A DNA stretch of 64,000 bases from positions 248,001 through 312,000 of the forward strand of contig NZ_LT635772.1 in the NCBI RefSeq assembly GCF_900128415.1, in the 5' to 3' direction. This document shows positions 51,931-60,870 of the stretch, in pieces. Positions within the stretch are counted from its first letter, which is position 1; each line of letters starts with the position of its first letter. Source of the stretch: Anaerococcus mediterraneensis. Lineage in GTDB: Bacteria; Bacillota; Clostridia; Tissierellales; Peptoniphilaceae. The notes beneath the pieces are model-generated. The model did not search any database, had not been told where the DNA came from, and saw nothing but the letters and a program-made list of their open reading frames with translations. The position numbers were made by a program, and so were the translations under genes.

Positions 51931-52824
51931 TTATCCTTTCACTGCACCTGCTGACAATCCTCCAACTAGCTCATCTTGTAGGAACAAGAATAAAAGCATA
52001 ACAGGAATGGCTGATAAAAATCCACCTGCTGCAAAGGCTGGTTGGTTCATATTTCTCATATCTGATATTAGAGTAAATAGACCTGTTGCCAAGGTATAGT
52101 CTGCTGGATTGGTCAAAAGTATTTTTGGCATCATGTAGTCTAAAAATGGTCCTATAAAGCATTGAAGGGCTATTATAGCAAGCATTGGTCTTGCAAGAGG
52201 CATAATTATAAGCCTATAAACTTGGAAGTTTGAACAACCATCTATCCTTGCAGCCTCATCAAGCTCAGGAGATATAGAATCAAGATAACCCTTTAATATA
52301 AAGGTATTACCAGCTATAGCCCCACCAGAGTAGATCAAAATCAGCATCATTGAACGAGTAAACACTGGAACTACTCCTGATATAATTGTATGAATTGCAT
52401 AGTAGGCAGTGATCCCCGCAAAGGCTGGGATGATCTGAACTAGCATTATTGTTATAAGACTAGCTTTCTTGCCCTTAAATCTAAATCTTGAGTAGGCATA
52501 GCCTGTAAAAGATACAAATATAAGGGTAAGGATTGTAGTAGCTGTCGCAATTTTAAGTGTATTTACTACCCATCTTAGAAACTGAGTTTTTTCAAATAAA
52601 TATTTAAAATTATCTAAAGAAAATACAAACTTACCAGTCATTGATATATATTGGCCTTGGTTGCCATTAAATGATGATACAACCATGATTCCAAGAGGTA
52701 CAAGTATAATAGCCGCCCATACTATCAAAAGCACATAAGATATGGTCAAAGCTACTTTGCCTGCAGCTGAAAGTGGCTGTAGGTCTGATAAGTAGAGATC
52801 TTTATTTTTCTTTTTCTTAAACAT
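51931..52824 (-). CDS. malG: maltose/oligosaccharide ABC permease (MalG-like)
   Basis: This 297-residue protein has six membrane segments and the EAA loop LDEAARIDGCSNFQVYRLIIMPLARP, which docks on the ATPase. FSLDNFKYLFEKTQFLRWVVNT and the C-terminal LVGGLSAGAVKG are typical of MalG. It follows the MalF-like gene by 1 base and precedes the ATPase gene by 4 bases. Confidence 0.9.
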   Translation of the reverse strand: MFKKKKNKDLYLSDLQPLSAAGKVALTISYVLLIVWAAIILVPLGIMVVSSFNGNQGQYISMTGKFVFSLDNFKYLFEKTQFLRWVVNTLKIATATTILTLIFVSFTGYAYSRFRFKGKKASLITIMLVQIIPAFAGITAYYAIHTIISGVVPVFTRSMMLILIYSGGAIAGNTFILKGYLDSISPELDEAARIDGCSNFQVYRLIIMPLARPMLAIIALQCFIGPFLDYMMPKILLTNPADYTLATGLFTLISDMRNMNQPAFAAGGFLSAIPVMLLFLFLQDELVGGLSAGAVKG

Positions 52825-52825
52825 A

Positions 52826-54856
52826 CTAATACTCCTTGAAGGCTGATGACTTCATGTATCCGAAATAGGAGATTATTATAAGTATTATAGATATAAATAC
52901 TGTAATAGCTGCACCTATAGCCTGATATTGACTGTTCATAGTCAAATTGTAGATGTATGAAATCAAAATATCACTAGATCCCGCCAAGTTACCATAGACT
53001 TGTGGATTGAAAGGTCCACCGCCGTTAAATAGATAAATTATCGAGAAGTTGTTAAAGTTAAATGTATATTGGTTTATAAGCATAGGAGATATTTGGAAAA
53101 GTACCAATGGAACTGTTATTTTTAGTGTCCTTTGGAATCCTGTAGCTCCATCTATGCTTGCTGCTTCGTACAAGTCCTTTGGTATAGCTTGCAAAACACC
53201 TGTGGTTAGCAAGAATATATAAGAATGTCCGAGCCAACCTTGCAAGAGTATTAGGGCCGCCCTCGTCTGGACAGTGTTATTTTTTATATCTAATGAAGTC
53301 TTAAATATACTATTTACCGCCTCTGTTATAACACCACCACGACTTGTCATGATTGAAAAGAACATGATTGTGATAAAGGCAGGTATTGCCCATGGCAATA
53401 GGTAGACTGTTCTAAAGAATTTTTTACCCTTTACTCTTTCATTATTTACCATAAGGGCAAAGATAAATCCTAAAACTATAGCAAGTGTAGATGCTAGTAT
53501 AGTCCACATGATTGTCCAGCCAAATATATGCCAGAAAGCCTTGCCTGCTATACCTTGTCCCTTTGCTATAGAAACATAGTTATTTAGTCCAACCCAAGAA
53601 AACTTGTTTTGGTGTTGTGGGTCCATATTTGTAAATGAAATCAAAATAGCTGTTACAATTGGTACTATAACTATAAAGATTATAACAAGTAAGGCTGGTG
53701 TTGTGATCAAATATGGGAATCCATCAGTTCTTAAAAACTTCCTAGTTTCTACAAAGGAGTTTGGTCTGATACCTTTGATCTCATTTTTTTCTGTCCTATA
53801 GGCATCTAAAAATGATCCCACATAGATACAAACAGATATTAGGATAAAGGCTATGGCCAAAATACCCTCGATCATAAATATGATAGACCTATCTAGTCTT
53901 TTGCCACCTTGGGCTAGGCTTATAAGGCCTGCCACACCCTCACCTTGGTAGTTACCAAAGCCTAGAGCATAAGGAATGGCAACAAAATATATAAATAAGG
54001 TTCCGATCAAAAGCATCAGAGCCTTTTGCCACTGACCATTTAAAAGTTGGCCCAAACCTGGTATTGGGGCTGTGATTATTGATTTGAACGGTCTTTGTTT
54101 GTCTATTTCGACAGGTGTCCTTCTTCTGGTATCAGATCTTTCTTCTTCTAGGATCTTTAGGGCATGTTTGAAATCTTCTTTGATCTTGTAGTTTAGAGAG
54201 TCAATCTCCTCTTTTATAGATCTTTCCGGATTTCTATAATCTATTTTTAGATTTTGGTCTTTAAATTTTTGTTTTAGTTGCTCTTTTGTTGCCTTGTAGG
54301 CTTTTTTAGAGATTCTTTCTTCTTTGAAAGCTTCTTCTACATCAGCCAGGTCGTGTTCATATTTTTCTTTTAGGACCTTCCTATCAGCTTCTATGAACTT
54401 ACTTTTTTCAGCAACCATCTCTGCTGTCAAGTTTTTTTGACGCAACTTTGCATCTTCTAGGCTATCTTTCAAAAACTTGTCATGGTCGAGAATTTTTGGT
54501 ATCTCGATAATATCAAGCTCATTTAGCCTATAATCAAGCAGACTATCATAAGATAAGTCTTTATTTTCTTCATAAAAAGATCTCATCTTTTCTGCAATGA
54601 TTTTTTCTTTATATATATCCTTTAGCTTTTCATCGCTTGGTATATTAGGGTCTAAATTAGCCTCGCTTTTGGCTTTTTCCAAAAGCTTGGATTTTTTATC
54701 CATATATTCTTTTACTTTGATGTTATATGGATGGTTTTCTTTAGAGTATTTAGGGCTGGTAGCCTTTTCCTTAGACTCAATTTGATCTATTATATATTGG
54801 TTTTTTCTAGGAAAAGTTTGGCCCCTCCTATCTATAAGACTATTTTCATAAGCCAT
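52826..54856 (-). CDS. malF: maltose/oligosaccharide ABC permease (MalF-like) with long N-terminal extension
   Basis: This 676-residue protein is far longer than the usual 430-520. Residues 1-256 are hydrophilic, lysine- and glutamate-rich and mostly helical. A block PGLGQLLNGQWQKALMLL (about 265-282), of a kind seen at the N-terminus of other Gram-positive MalF proteins, leads into eight membrane segments. The EAA loop is EAASIDGATGFQRTLKITVP. The membrane part is normal for import. The extension is predicted to be cytosolic; its role is unknown. Confidence 0.88.
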   Translation of the reverse strand: MAYENSLIDRRGQTFPRKNQYIIDQIESKEKATSPKYSKENHPYNIKVKEYMDKKSKLLEKAKSEANLDPNIPSDEKLKDIYKEKIIAEKMRSFYEENKDLSYDSLLDYRLNELDIIEIPKILDHDKFLKDSLEDAKLRQKNLTAEMVAEKSKFIEADRKVLKEKYEHDLADVEEAFKEERISKKAYKATKEQLKQKFKDQNLKIDYRNPERSIKEEIDSLNYKIKEDFKHALKILEEERSDTRRRTPVEIDKQRPFKSIITAPIPGLGQLLNGQWQKALMLLIGTLFIYFVAIPYALGFGNYQGEGVAGLISLAQGGKRLDRSIIFMIEGILAIAFILISVCIYVGSFLDAYRTEKNEIKGIRPNSFVETRKFLRTDGFPYLITTPALLVIIFIVIVPIVTAILISFTNMDPQHQNKFSWVGLNNYVSIAKGQGIAGKAFWHIFGWTIMWTILASTLAIVLGFIFALMVNNERVKGKKFFRTVYLLPWAIPAFITIMFFSIMTSRGGVITEAVNSIFKTSLDIKNNTVQTRAALILLQGWLGHSYIFLLTTGVLQAIPKDLYEAASIDGATGFQRTLKITVPLVLFQISPMLINQYTFNFNNFSIIYLFNGGGPFNPQVYGNLAGSSDILISYIYNLTMNSQYQAIGAAITVFISIILIIISYFGYMKSSAFKEY

Positions 54857-54861
54857 AATTC

Positions 54862-55266
54862 TTACCTTTCTTGCCTTGATATTACTACTAGTAAAAACAA
54901 ATTCAATATTATTCCAAAATAATAAAATATGGAAGTCAGACTAAATGTAAATAATAAATTTACTATGGATATCAGGGTCATAGCCCCAAAAAATAGCTTG
55001 TAAGTGAAGTTTACTCCATATTTTTTTATAGTAATAAAGGTATATAGGGATATAGTTATTGGATTTAAAACCCTTATAAATAAATTAAAAATAATTGAAT
55101 TTAGGTAGTCTCCATAACTAAGCCCAGGTTTTATTTTTGATATATTTGCAAAAATACTAGGATCTTTGGCCATCATCATAGCTTCTAGGCTAAAATTTAG
55201 GATCAGGCCAGCAGAAATCAAAAGTACCTTTAGCAAAAATTTTTCACTTTGTTTATTTTTATCCAT
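54862..55266 (-). CDS. small four-helix membrane protein in the mal operon
   Basis: I do not recognise this 134-residue protein. It has four hydrophobic segments (about 12-30, 48-72, 88-105 and 110-128) and short polar ends. It lies between the binding-protein gene and the MalF-like gene, 5 bases from the latter, so it is made with the transporter. It may be an accessory subunit. The stem-loop at 55276-55308 lies immediately upstream. Confidence 0.6.
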   Translation of the reverse strand: MDKNKQSEKFLLKVLLISAGLILNFSLEAMMMAKDPSIFANISKIKPGLSYGDYLNSIIFNLFIRVLNPITISLYTFITIKKYGVNFTYKLFFGAMTLISIVNLLFTFSLTSIFYYFGIILNLFLLVVISRQER

Positions 55267-55275
55267 AATTTTAAG

Positions 55276-55308
55276 ATAAGGGGCAATCCATATGGATACG
55301 CCCCTTAT
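55276..55308 (-). terminator. intercistronic stem-loop after malE
   Basis: ATAAGGGGC and GCCCCTTAT pair, with a further ATCCATATGGAT palindrome as the inner stem. It sits between malE and the rest of the operon and would raise malE mRNA relative to the permease genes. Confidence 0.65.
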
Positions 55309-55313
55309 GATTT

Positions 55314-56651
55314 TTAATGGTTAAAGTTTGCCATCATTGAATCAAATGATGCTTTTAATTCTGCATAAGCAGCTTTTTCGTCAGCTGGTTTTACAGAGTT
55401 CCAAGAAAGTATTGCGTTTTTGTAGGTATCCCAAACATCGCCCCACTCTTTAAATAGTGGTCTTGCTGGAGCTTCTTTATAAGATTCTATTGTAGCAGCT
55501 ATGATTTTCTTATCAGTTTCTGGAAGGTCCATTCCTTGATAAGTTTCAGCGCTTACATTTTCTAGTACCTTACCTGTAGCTTTGTATAGGTCGGCAGCAA
55601 ATTCTGGGTTTACAATTTCTTTGATCATTGCTTCTGCTAGAGCAACTTTATCAGCATCTTCTTCGATTCTAGCATTCATTGCAAGTCCCCATCCACCTTG
55701 CCAGTGAGTTAGGGCTTTGCCTGCTAAGGTTAGTTGGTTAATTGGATAGATTTCAAGGTTGCCTTCGCCAGCTTGTTCTGAAATTGGTGCAGCATCCCAT
55801 GGTCCACCAAGTCTAGCAACACCGCCATTGCCTGGTTTGAATGTTTCGTCGATATATCCCCAACCAGCGTCAGCATCAAATAATTGTGTACCAGCTTCGT
55901 TGTGTTTTTTCCAGTATTCGTAAAGAGCTTTAACTGTTGCTTGTTTTTCTGGTTCTAGCTCATCCCATTCTTTTGTGAAGTCTGAGAAAAGTGTACCATC
56001 ATCTTTTTTGCCAAGAAGTTCGATTGCAGAAGAGTTTGTTGCTGCAACACCGTACCAAGCATCAAAGATTGGTAGTAAAACTGTTGATTCATCAGCTACA
56101 TCGTTAACTTCGATTGGTTTTGATAGGTCTATACCTTTTTCTTCAGCATTTTTCTTGTTTACATAGGTAATAAGTGTTTCTATATTGTATGGGAAGGCAA
56201 AATATTCGCCATCTATATTGAAGTTTCCACCGATTCCCTTATCAAAGTCATCCCAACCGCCGATTTCATCAGCTAATTTCTTAGAGTCAATACCTGCTAG
56301 AATATCGTTTCCATGTAGGCCATATAGTCTATCAGCTGGGATAGCAAATAGGTCAGCAACGTCTTCGTTTGAAGCATCTGTAGCATCAAGTATATCTAGG
56401 TGATCAAATGCTCCTACTGTCTTTAATTCTATCTCTGCGTTAGGGAATTTTTCCTTAACTCTTTCAACAGCTTTTTCGTAGTGTGGAAGCCATGCTTCTT
56501 CTACTTGTACGCTTAATTTTGCGCTAGCTTCAGTATTGGCTGCTTCTTTACTAGTATCAGCAGCTTCTTTTCCGCCATCTTTGGCTCCACCACAAGCTGT
56601 CATTAAGAAAGCTAGTGAAAGGGCCATTATCGATTTGAATCCTTTATTCAT
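55314..56651 (-). CDS. malE: maltose/maltodextrin-binding lipoprotein (MalE-like)
   Basis: I start it at the ATG at 56651 behind GGAGGGAAAG, 4 codons inside the longest frame. The 445-residue lipoprotein has a signal ending LMTACGG, an Ala-rich linker and a type-2 binding fold: YAFPYNIETLITYVNKK, FDADAGWGYIDETFKPGNGGVARLGGPW, and LTHWQGGWGLAMN. These regions fit MalE-like oligosaccharide binders. It captures maltose or maltodextrins outside the membrane. Gene malE is first in the operon, followed by a stem-loop. Confidence 0.88.
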   Translation of the reverse strand: MNKGFKSIMALSLAFLMTACGGAKDGGKEAADTSKEAANTEASAKLSVQVEEAWLPHYEKAVERVKEKFPNAEIELKTVGAFDHLDILDATDASNEDVADLFAIPADRLYGLHGNDILAGIDSKKLADEIGGWDDFDKGIGGNFNIDGEYFAFPYNIETLITYVNKKNAEEKGIDLSKPIEVNDVADESTVLLPIFDAWYGVAATNSSAIELLGKKDDGTLFSDFTKEWDELEPEKQATVKALYEYWKKHNEAGTQLFDADAGWGYIDETFKPGNGGVARLGGPWDAAPISEQAGEGNLEIYPINQLTLAGKALTHWQGGWGLAMNARIEEDADKVALAEAMIKEIVNPEFAADLYKATGKVLENVSAETYQGMDLPETDKKIIAATIESYKEAPARPLFKEWGDVWDTYKNAILSWNSVKPADEKAAYAELKASFDSMMANFNH

Positions 56652-56692
56652 CTTTCCCTCCATTAATTAAGTGAATCATTTATCGTACCTTA

Positions 56693-56721
56693 ATTATAAC
56701 TTTAATTAAATAAAAAGTCAA
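56693..56721 (-). promoter_or_regulatory. promoter of the mal operon
   Basis: TTGACT (56716-56721) and a perfect TATAAT (56693-56698) on the minus strand are 17 bases apart. TTAATTAA-type repeats surround the -10 box and start region and may be regulator sites. Confidence 0.8.
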
Positions 56722-56770
56722 AAGTTTCTAGATATTTTTTTAACATATGCAAGATATTAATATTTCATAC

Positions 56771-56799
56771 TTGAAGAGACTTTTTTTCTCTATTATAAT
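56771..56799 (+). promoter_or_regulatory. promoter of the His-rich protein gene
   Basis: TTGAAG (56771-56776) and TATAAT (56794-56799) are 17 bases apart. An inverted repeat, ATAATTCT with AGAATTAT, follows at 56818-56838, within the leader. Confidence 0.65.
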
Positions 56800-56861
56800 A
56801 AGATTAAACCAAAATTTATAATTCTTTATTAGAATTATTATAAGTATAAAAAGGAGAATAT

Positions 56862-57512
56862 ATGTCAAAAAATTTAGGACAAATCCATTACATGATGTAT
56901 GAAAAAATAAAATTCCAAGACCAAATAACAGCCTATCTATTAGATGGCAAAAACGACTTGCTTGACCTAGATCCAGTTTCAACTGATCCCCTAGATAAAA
57001 TAATAGATCAAGATAATATCCACGGATTTTTGCAAAAAAAAATAGATATAGTTGAACAAAGATTGGCCAAGGCTATTAGCCTTGTAGAAGATGTCGATGA
57101 AAAGCTTTATGAATTTGGCAGAAAAATAGGAAGGGATAAGGATTTTTCGTCTTTCGAAAATATTTTTTCCGATCTAAATATGTACTTGTTGGATGGGATG
57201 CCTTGTGATAATGGCTTATCAGCTGTAGTTTCCGGAGACTCTCTCCTCCTTATCACAAATAACAATCTCCATTCCAAATATGAAGAAAAAATCGACTTAG
57301 AAAAATCTAGGCTTGCAAGCTGTGATGGAGACCATGACCACGACCACCACGACTCTTTTGAAATAAAAAACGCTGGGGAAATAGAACTACAAAAAGAGTA
57401 TTCTCCTTATCACAAACACAGGCTTGCCTTTTTAAAAGGATATTTTGCTGATAGTCCCTATGATGTAGACCTAGTAGAGGGGATTAACTATAGGATTTAT
57501 AAAAAATTATAA
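56862..57512 (+). CDS. unknown protein with a His/Asp-rich metal-binding-like stretch
   Basis: I do not recognise the family with confidence, although the opening LGQIHYMMYEKIKFQ recalls uncharacterised clostridial proteins. The 216-residue protein has no signal peptide or membrane segment. A helical first half is followed by a GDHDHDHHD run near residues 156-164, apt for binding zinc, nickel or copper. A Cys-Asp pair (MPCDNG) and SCDGD lie near. The start has an AAGGAG site. It is a single gene divergent from malE, with an inverted repeat in its leader. Confidence 0.6.
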   Translation: MSKNLGQIHYMMYEKIKFQDQITAYLLDGKNDLLDLDPVSTDPLDKIIDQDNIHGFLQKKIDIVEQRLAKAISLVEDVDEKLYEFGRKIGRDKDFSSFENIFSDLNMYLLDGMPCDNGLSAVVSGDSLLLITNNNLHSKYEEKIDLEKSRLASCDGDHDHDHHDSFEIKNAGEIELQKEYSPYHKHRLAFLKGYFADSPYDVDLVEGINYRIYKKL

Positions 57513-57577
57513 TATTTGTAGAATTTAGATATTTAAATATTTCTACAAGATTTACTTTTCTTAAAAAACACAAAATA

Positions 57578-57775
57578 AAACTCCTAGAAAACCTGGGAGT
57601 TCAGAACGTAGACAAAGTAAATAATCCAAAGTCATCCCGACAGAGAAGCCGTAGGCTTCGACGAGGAATCCAATGAATCGGAGATTTGTTTGTTGGTTAT
57701 TCATATTTTATTTTTTAAACCGAATATTTTTGTTGCTTTGTCAACAGGCTGAACTCCTAGAAAATCTAGGAGTTT
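57578..57775. repeat. MITE-like inverted-repeat element, about 200 bp
   Basis: Imperfect terminal inverted repeats of about 42 bases (57578-57619 and 57731-57775) share the order hairpin, GAGTTCAG, then GACAAAG. The inner part has GTCATCCCGACAGAG, AAGCCGTAGGCTTCG and GAGGAATC, similar to short dispersed repeats in other bacterial genomes. No reading frame. Each end is itself a hairpin (57581-57599; 57754-57772) with a T run pointing outward, so it works as terminator for both neighbours. Confidence 0.65.
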
Positions 57776-57813
57776 TTGATTTCAAAAATATTTGTTTATA
57801 CTAATCAATAAGT

Positions 57814-58299
57814 TTATTCTGGTGCATTTAATTTTAGATTTTCTTCAAAACCTGATGGGTCACCATTTTTGGCCTGGTCTAGGTATTTTGCGAAAGCTTC
57901 TCTTGTGGCATCGTCACATTTTGCTTCCGACATATAGGTCATATCTTTTGCTTTTTCTAGCTCTTCTAGGGCTTTTTTCGCCCTTTCAGGATCAGTTTTA
58001 TAGGTGTCTAGCCATTCTTTTTCCCAGGCTGCCTCCCAATACATACTTGCCCTTGTATCTCCAAAACCCTTTTGATAATCTACATCATCTTCTTTGTAGT
58101 CTATTTCTTCTGGCACCTTGTATCCTTCTGGCCAATTTAGGCTTTTTGTTGTTTGAACAAACTCTTCTTGAATTTCTTTTTGAGATACAAAGCCTGTTGA
58201 CTTATCATCTGCATTTGATTTTCCACAAGCAGCTATGCCCAAAGCTAGACCAGCTACTAGGATTACTGACATAAATTTACTTTTCATATTTCTTTTCAT
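57814..58299 (-). CDS. lipoprotein of unknown function
   Basis: This 161-residue protein has a lipoprotein signal, ALGIAACG (Cys25), and a soluble helical domain of about 130 residues. It is rich in Trp, Tyr, Glu and Lys (LNWPEGYKVP, SMYWEAAWEKEWLDTY), suggesting a surface-bound helical fold. The C-terminus ends LKLNAPE. An AAGGAG site precedes the ATG, 8 bases away. No domain assignment. It stands alone, bounded by the inverted-repeat element and the clpC terminator. Confidence 0.7.
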   Translation of the reverse strand: MKRNMKSKFMSVILVAGLALGIAACGKSNADDKSTGFVSQKEIQEEFVQTTKSLNWPEGYKVPEEIDYKEDDVDYQKGFGDTRASMYWEAAWEKEWLDTYKTDPERAKKALEELEKAKDMTYMSEAKCDDATREAFAKYLDQAKNGDPSGFEENLKLNAPE

Positions 58300-58383
58300 T
58301 TTTTTCTCCTTAAATTATATTAGATATATCTATGGTCTTATTATAACGAGTCTATAAAATTTTTGAATTACAAAATTTGTAAG

Positions 58384-58412
58384 AAAAAAGCACCCTATTA
58401 TTAAGAGTGCTT
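58384..58412 (-). terminator. terminator of the ctsR-clpC operon
   Basis: On the minus strand AAAGCAC and GTGCTTT pair around an A+T loop and are followed by six T, about 20 bases after the clpC stop. Confidence 0.88.
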
Positions 58413-58431
58413 TCATTTTTAGATTTTCTTT

Positions 58432-60870
58432 TTATTTTGTATTTACAGGATCTTTTTTCATATCCTTGGCTAGTTTGCTATCGCTGATATTTCTAAATAC
58501 TAGCTTGTCATTTTGGATGTAGATTCTTATGACCATGTCCTTATCTAGCTTGTTATCCAAGATATCTTCTGCTAGCCTATCATCTATTACTTTTCTTATC
58601 TGACGCTCTAGAGGTCTTGCCCCATATTCGCTGTCAAAACCTTCTTTGGCTAGGTGTTTTACAACCTTTTGGTCATAGACTATATCAATACCTATCTCAT
58701 TTAATCTGGCCCTGGTTTTTTCTAACATGAGACCTGATATTTCTTCTATAGCCTTTTCGTCAAGAGATTTAAACATTATAACTTGGTCTAACCTGTTTAG
58801 AAACTCTGGTGCAAAGGAGTCTTTGATAGCCTTGTTTATTATTTCTTCATTTTTCTCTTGGTCTGCTTTGTCTTGGTCATCAGCTGTTGCAAAACCAATA
58901 TTTTTAGCTTGGCTTAGGCTTGATACACCAACATTTGAGGTCATGATTATAATTGTATTTTTAAAATCAACTGTCCTACCCTGGCCATCTGTCAACCTAC
59001 CATCATCTAGGATTTGAAGAAGTAGATTAAAAACATCTGGGTGAGCTTTTTCTATTTCATCAAATAGGATGACTGAATAGGGATTGGACCTCACAGCTTC
59101 TGTGAGTTGTCCGCCTTCTTCATAACCAACATAGCCTGGAGGAGATCCTACTAGACGGCTTACGGCAAATTTCTCCATGTATTCACTCATATCCATCCTG
59201 ATTAGCTTATCTTCTGATCCAAATAGGTCCTTGGCCAAAGATTTGGCTAGGTAGGTCTTGCCCACACCTGTAGGTCCTACAAAGATGAAAGATCCTATCG
59301 GTTTTTTTGGATCTTTTAGGCCGACCCTTGCCCTTTTTATGGATCGAGCAACTGTTCTTATAGCTTCTTCTTGGCCAATAACTGTGCCCTCTAGGTTTTT
59401 ATCAAGGTTGGCATATTTTTCTTTCTCATCTTCTGTGAGTTTTTCTACTGGGACTTTAGACCAAGATGCAACTATATTTGCTATATCTTCATAGTAGATA
59501 GCAAGTTTATTATCTTCTTTATTTTCTTTTTCTGCTTCTAGGTCAAATTTCTTTTGGTTTATGATATCACGAAGCTTGGCTGCCTTCTCAAAATCCTGGT
59601 CTTTAACTGCAGCGTCTTTTTCAAGTCTTAGTTTTTCTATTATATCTTCTACAGTCTCTCCCTCAGAATTATTTTCATAAGATTTAATCCTAACCTTGGA
59701 GCTTGCCTCATCTATGAGGTCTATAGCCTTATCTGGCAAGTACCTATCGCTTATATACCTGTCTGATAGGTCGACAGCCGCATCTAGGGCTTCTTTTGTG
59801 ATTGTAACATGGTGGTGGTCTTCGTATTTATCCTTTAGGCCCTCTATGATTTTTTTTGCATCTTCTAAGCTTGGCTCATCAACGTGGACTTGTTGCATAC
59901 GACGGCTAAGGGCCGAATCTTTTTCTACGTGCTTTCTATATTCTTCTGTTGTAGTAGCACCAATTATCTGTATATCGCCCTTGGCTAGGATTGGCTTTAA
60001 AATATTGGCCGCATCCATTGATCCTTCGGCTGCACCTGCTCCCAAAACCATGTGAAACTCATCTATAAAGAGGACTACATCATCTCTTTCTGATGCCTCT
60101 TCGAAAAGCTTTTTGAGTCTTTCCTCAAAATCTCCCCTATATTTAGTCCCTGCAATCATGCTTGCCAAATCAAGGGCCATAATAGTTTTGCCCTTCATTA
60201 TGGCTGGCACATCGCCGCTTACAATTTTAGCTGCGAGGCCTTCGGCTATTGCAGTTTTACCTACACCTGGCTCTCCAATTAGGATTGGATTATTCTTTTT
60301 TCTCCTCATTAGGATTTGAATAATCCTATTTATCTCTTCTTCTCTGCCTATAACTGGGTCTATCTTTCCATTTTCTGCCATCTGGTTGAGGTTGGTGCAA
60401 AACTTGCTAATGTTTTCACTAAAATCAGAGGCCTTTTGCCCTTCATTTTGGGCTGCAGAGCTAAGATTTCTAAGTTGTTTTTTTATGTCTTCCTTATCAA
60501 CACCTGATAAAAGAAACATTATATTTGTAAATGAGTCCTCATCATTTAATATAGCCATCAAAACATCTTCTTCGCTGCTGGATATAGCCTTTCTCTGGTT
60601 AGCATAAAACCTAGCAGTCTCAAAAGTTTTCCTGACTTTTTTGCTATATTCTGTAGCAGGTCTTATGGCAGATCCTTTTCCAATATTGTTTATAACAATG
60701 GATCTTAAAAGCTCATAGTTTGCCCCCGCAGCTTCCAAGGCCTTGTTGGCAATAGATCCTGTTTTCATAAGAGCTAGGAGAAGATGCTCTGTGCCAATAT
60801 AGTCATGGTTTAGAGAGTAGGACTCACGCCTGGCTTGCTGGGTAAGTCTGTTAAGTCTATTATTTTCCAT
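58432..60870 (-). CDS. clpC: ATP-dependent Clp protease ATPase ClpC
   Basis: This 812-residue AAA+ unfoldase has two N-terminal Clp repeats (about 1-145, first repeat [11 protein letters not shown]), ATPase 1 with [15 protein letters not shown], a UVR-type middle domain near 410-450 and ATPase 2 with [30 protein letters not shown] is the second pore-loop. It unfolds proteins for ClpP, which is not encoded here. In Bacillus McsB marks substrates by arginine phosphorylation; the McsB encoded just upstream seems inactive. Its start overlaps mcsB by 11 bases. Confidence 0.96.
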   Translation of the reverse strand: MENNRLNRLTQQARRESYSLNHDYIGTEHLLLALMKTGSIANKALEAAGANYELLRSIVINNIGKGSAIRPATEYSKKVRKTFETARFYANQRKAISSSEEDVLMAILNDEDSFTNIMFLLSGVDKEDIKKQLRNLSSAAQNEGQKASDFSENISKFCTNLNQMAENGKIDPVIGREEEINRIIQILMRRKKNNPILIGEPGVGKTAIAEGLAAKIVSGDVPAIMKGKTIMALDLASMIAGTKYRGDFEERLKKLFEEASERDDVVLFIDEFHMVLGAGAAEGSMDAANILKPILAKGDIQIIGATTTEEYRKHVEKDSALSRRMQQVHVDEPSLEDAKKIIEGLKDKYEDHHHVTITKEALDAAVDLSDRYISDRYLPDKAIDLIDEASSKVRIKSYENNSEGETVEDIIEKLRLEKDAAVKDQDFEKAAKLRDIINQKKFDLEAEKENKEDNKLAIYYEDIANIVASWSKVPVEKLTEDEKEKYANLDKNLEGTVIGQEEAIRTVARSIKRARVGLKDPKKPIGSFIFVGPTGVGKTYLAKSLAKDLFGSEDKLIRMDMSEYMEKFAVSRLVGSPPGYVGYEEGGQLTEAVRSNPYSVILFDEIEKAHPDVFNLLLQILDDGRLTDGQGRTVDFKNTIIIMTSNVGVSSLSQAKNIGFATADDQDKADQEKNEEIINKAIKDSFAPEFLNRLDQVIMFKSLDEKAIEEISGLMLEKTRARLNEIGIDIVYDQKVVKHLAKEGFDSEYGARPLERQIRKVIDDRLAEDILDNKLDKDMVIRIYIQNDKLVFRNISDSKLAKDMKKDPVNTK

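Noticed and set aside
57792..58274. A 160-codon open frame on the plus strand
   Set aside because: It is the mirror of the minus-strand lipoprotein gene, which has a signal peptide, lipobox and ribosome binding site. The plus frame is Leu-rich and has none.
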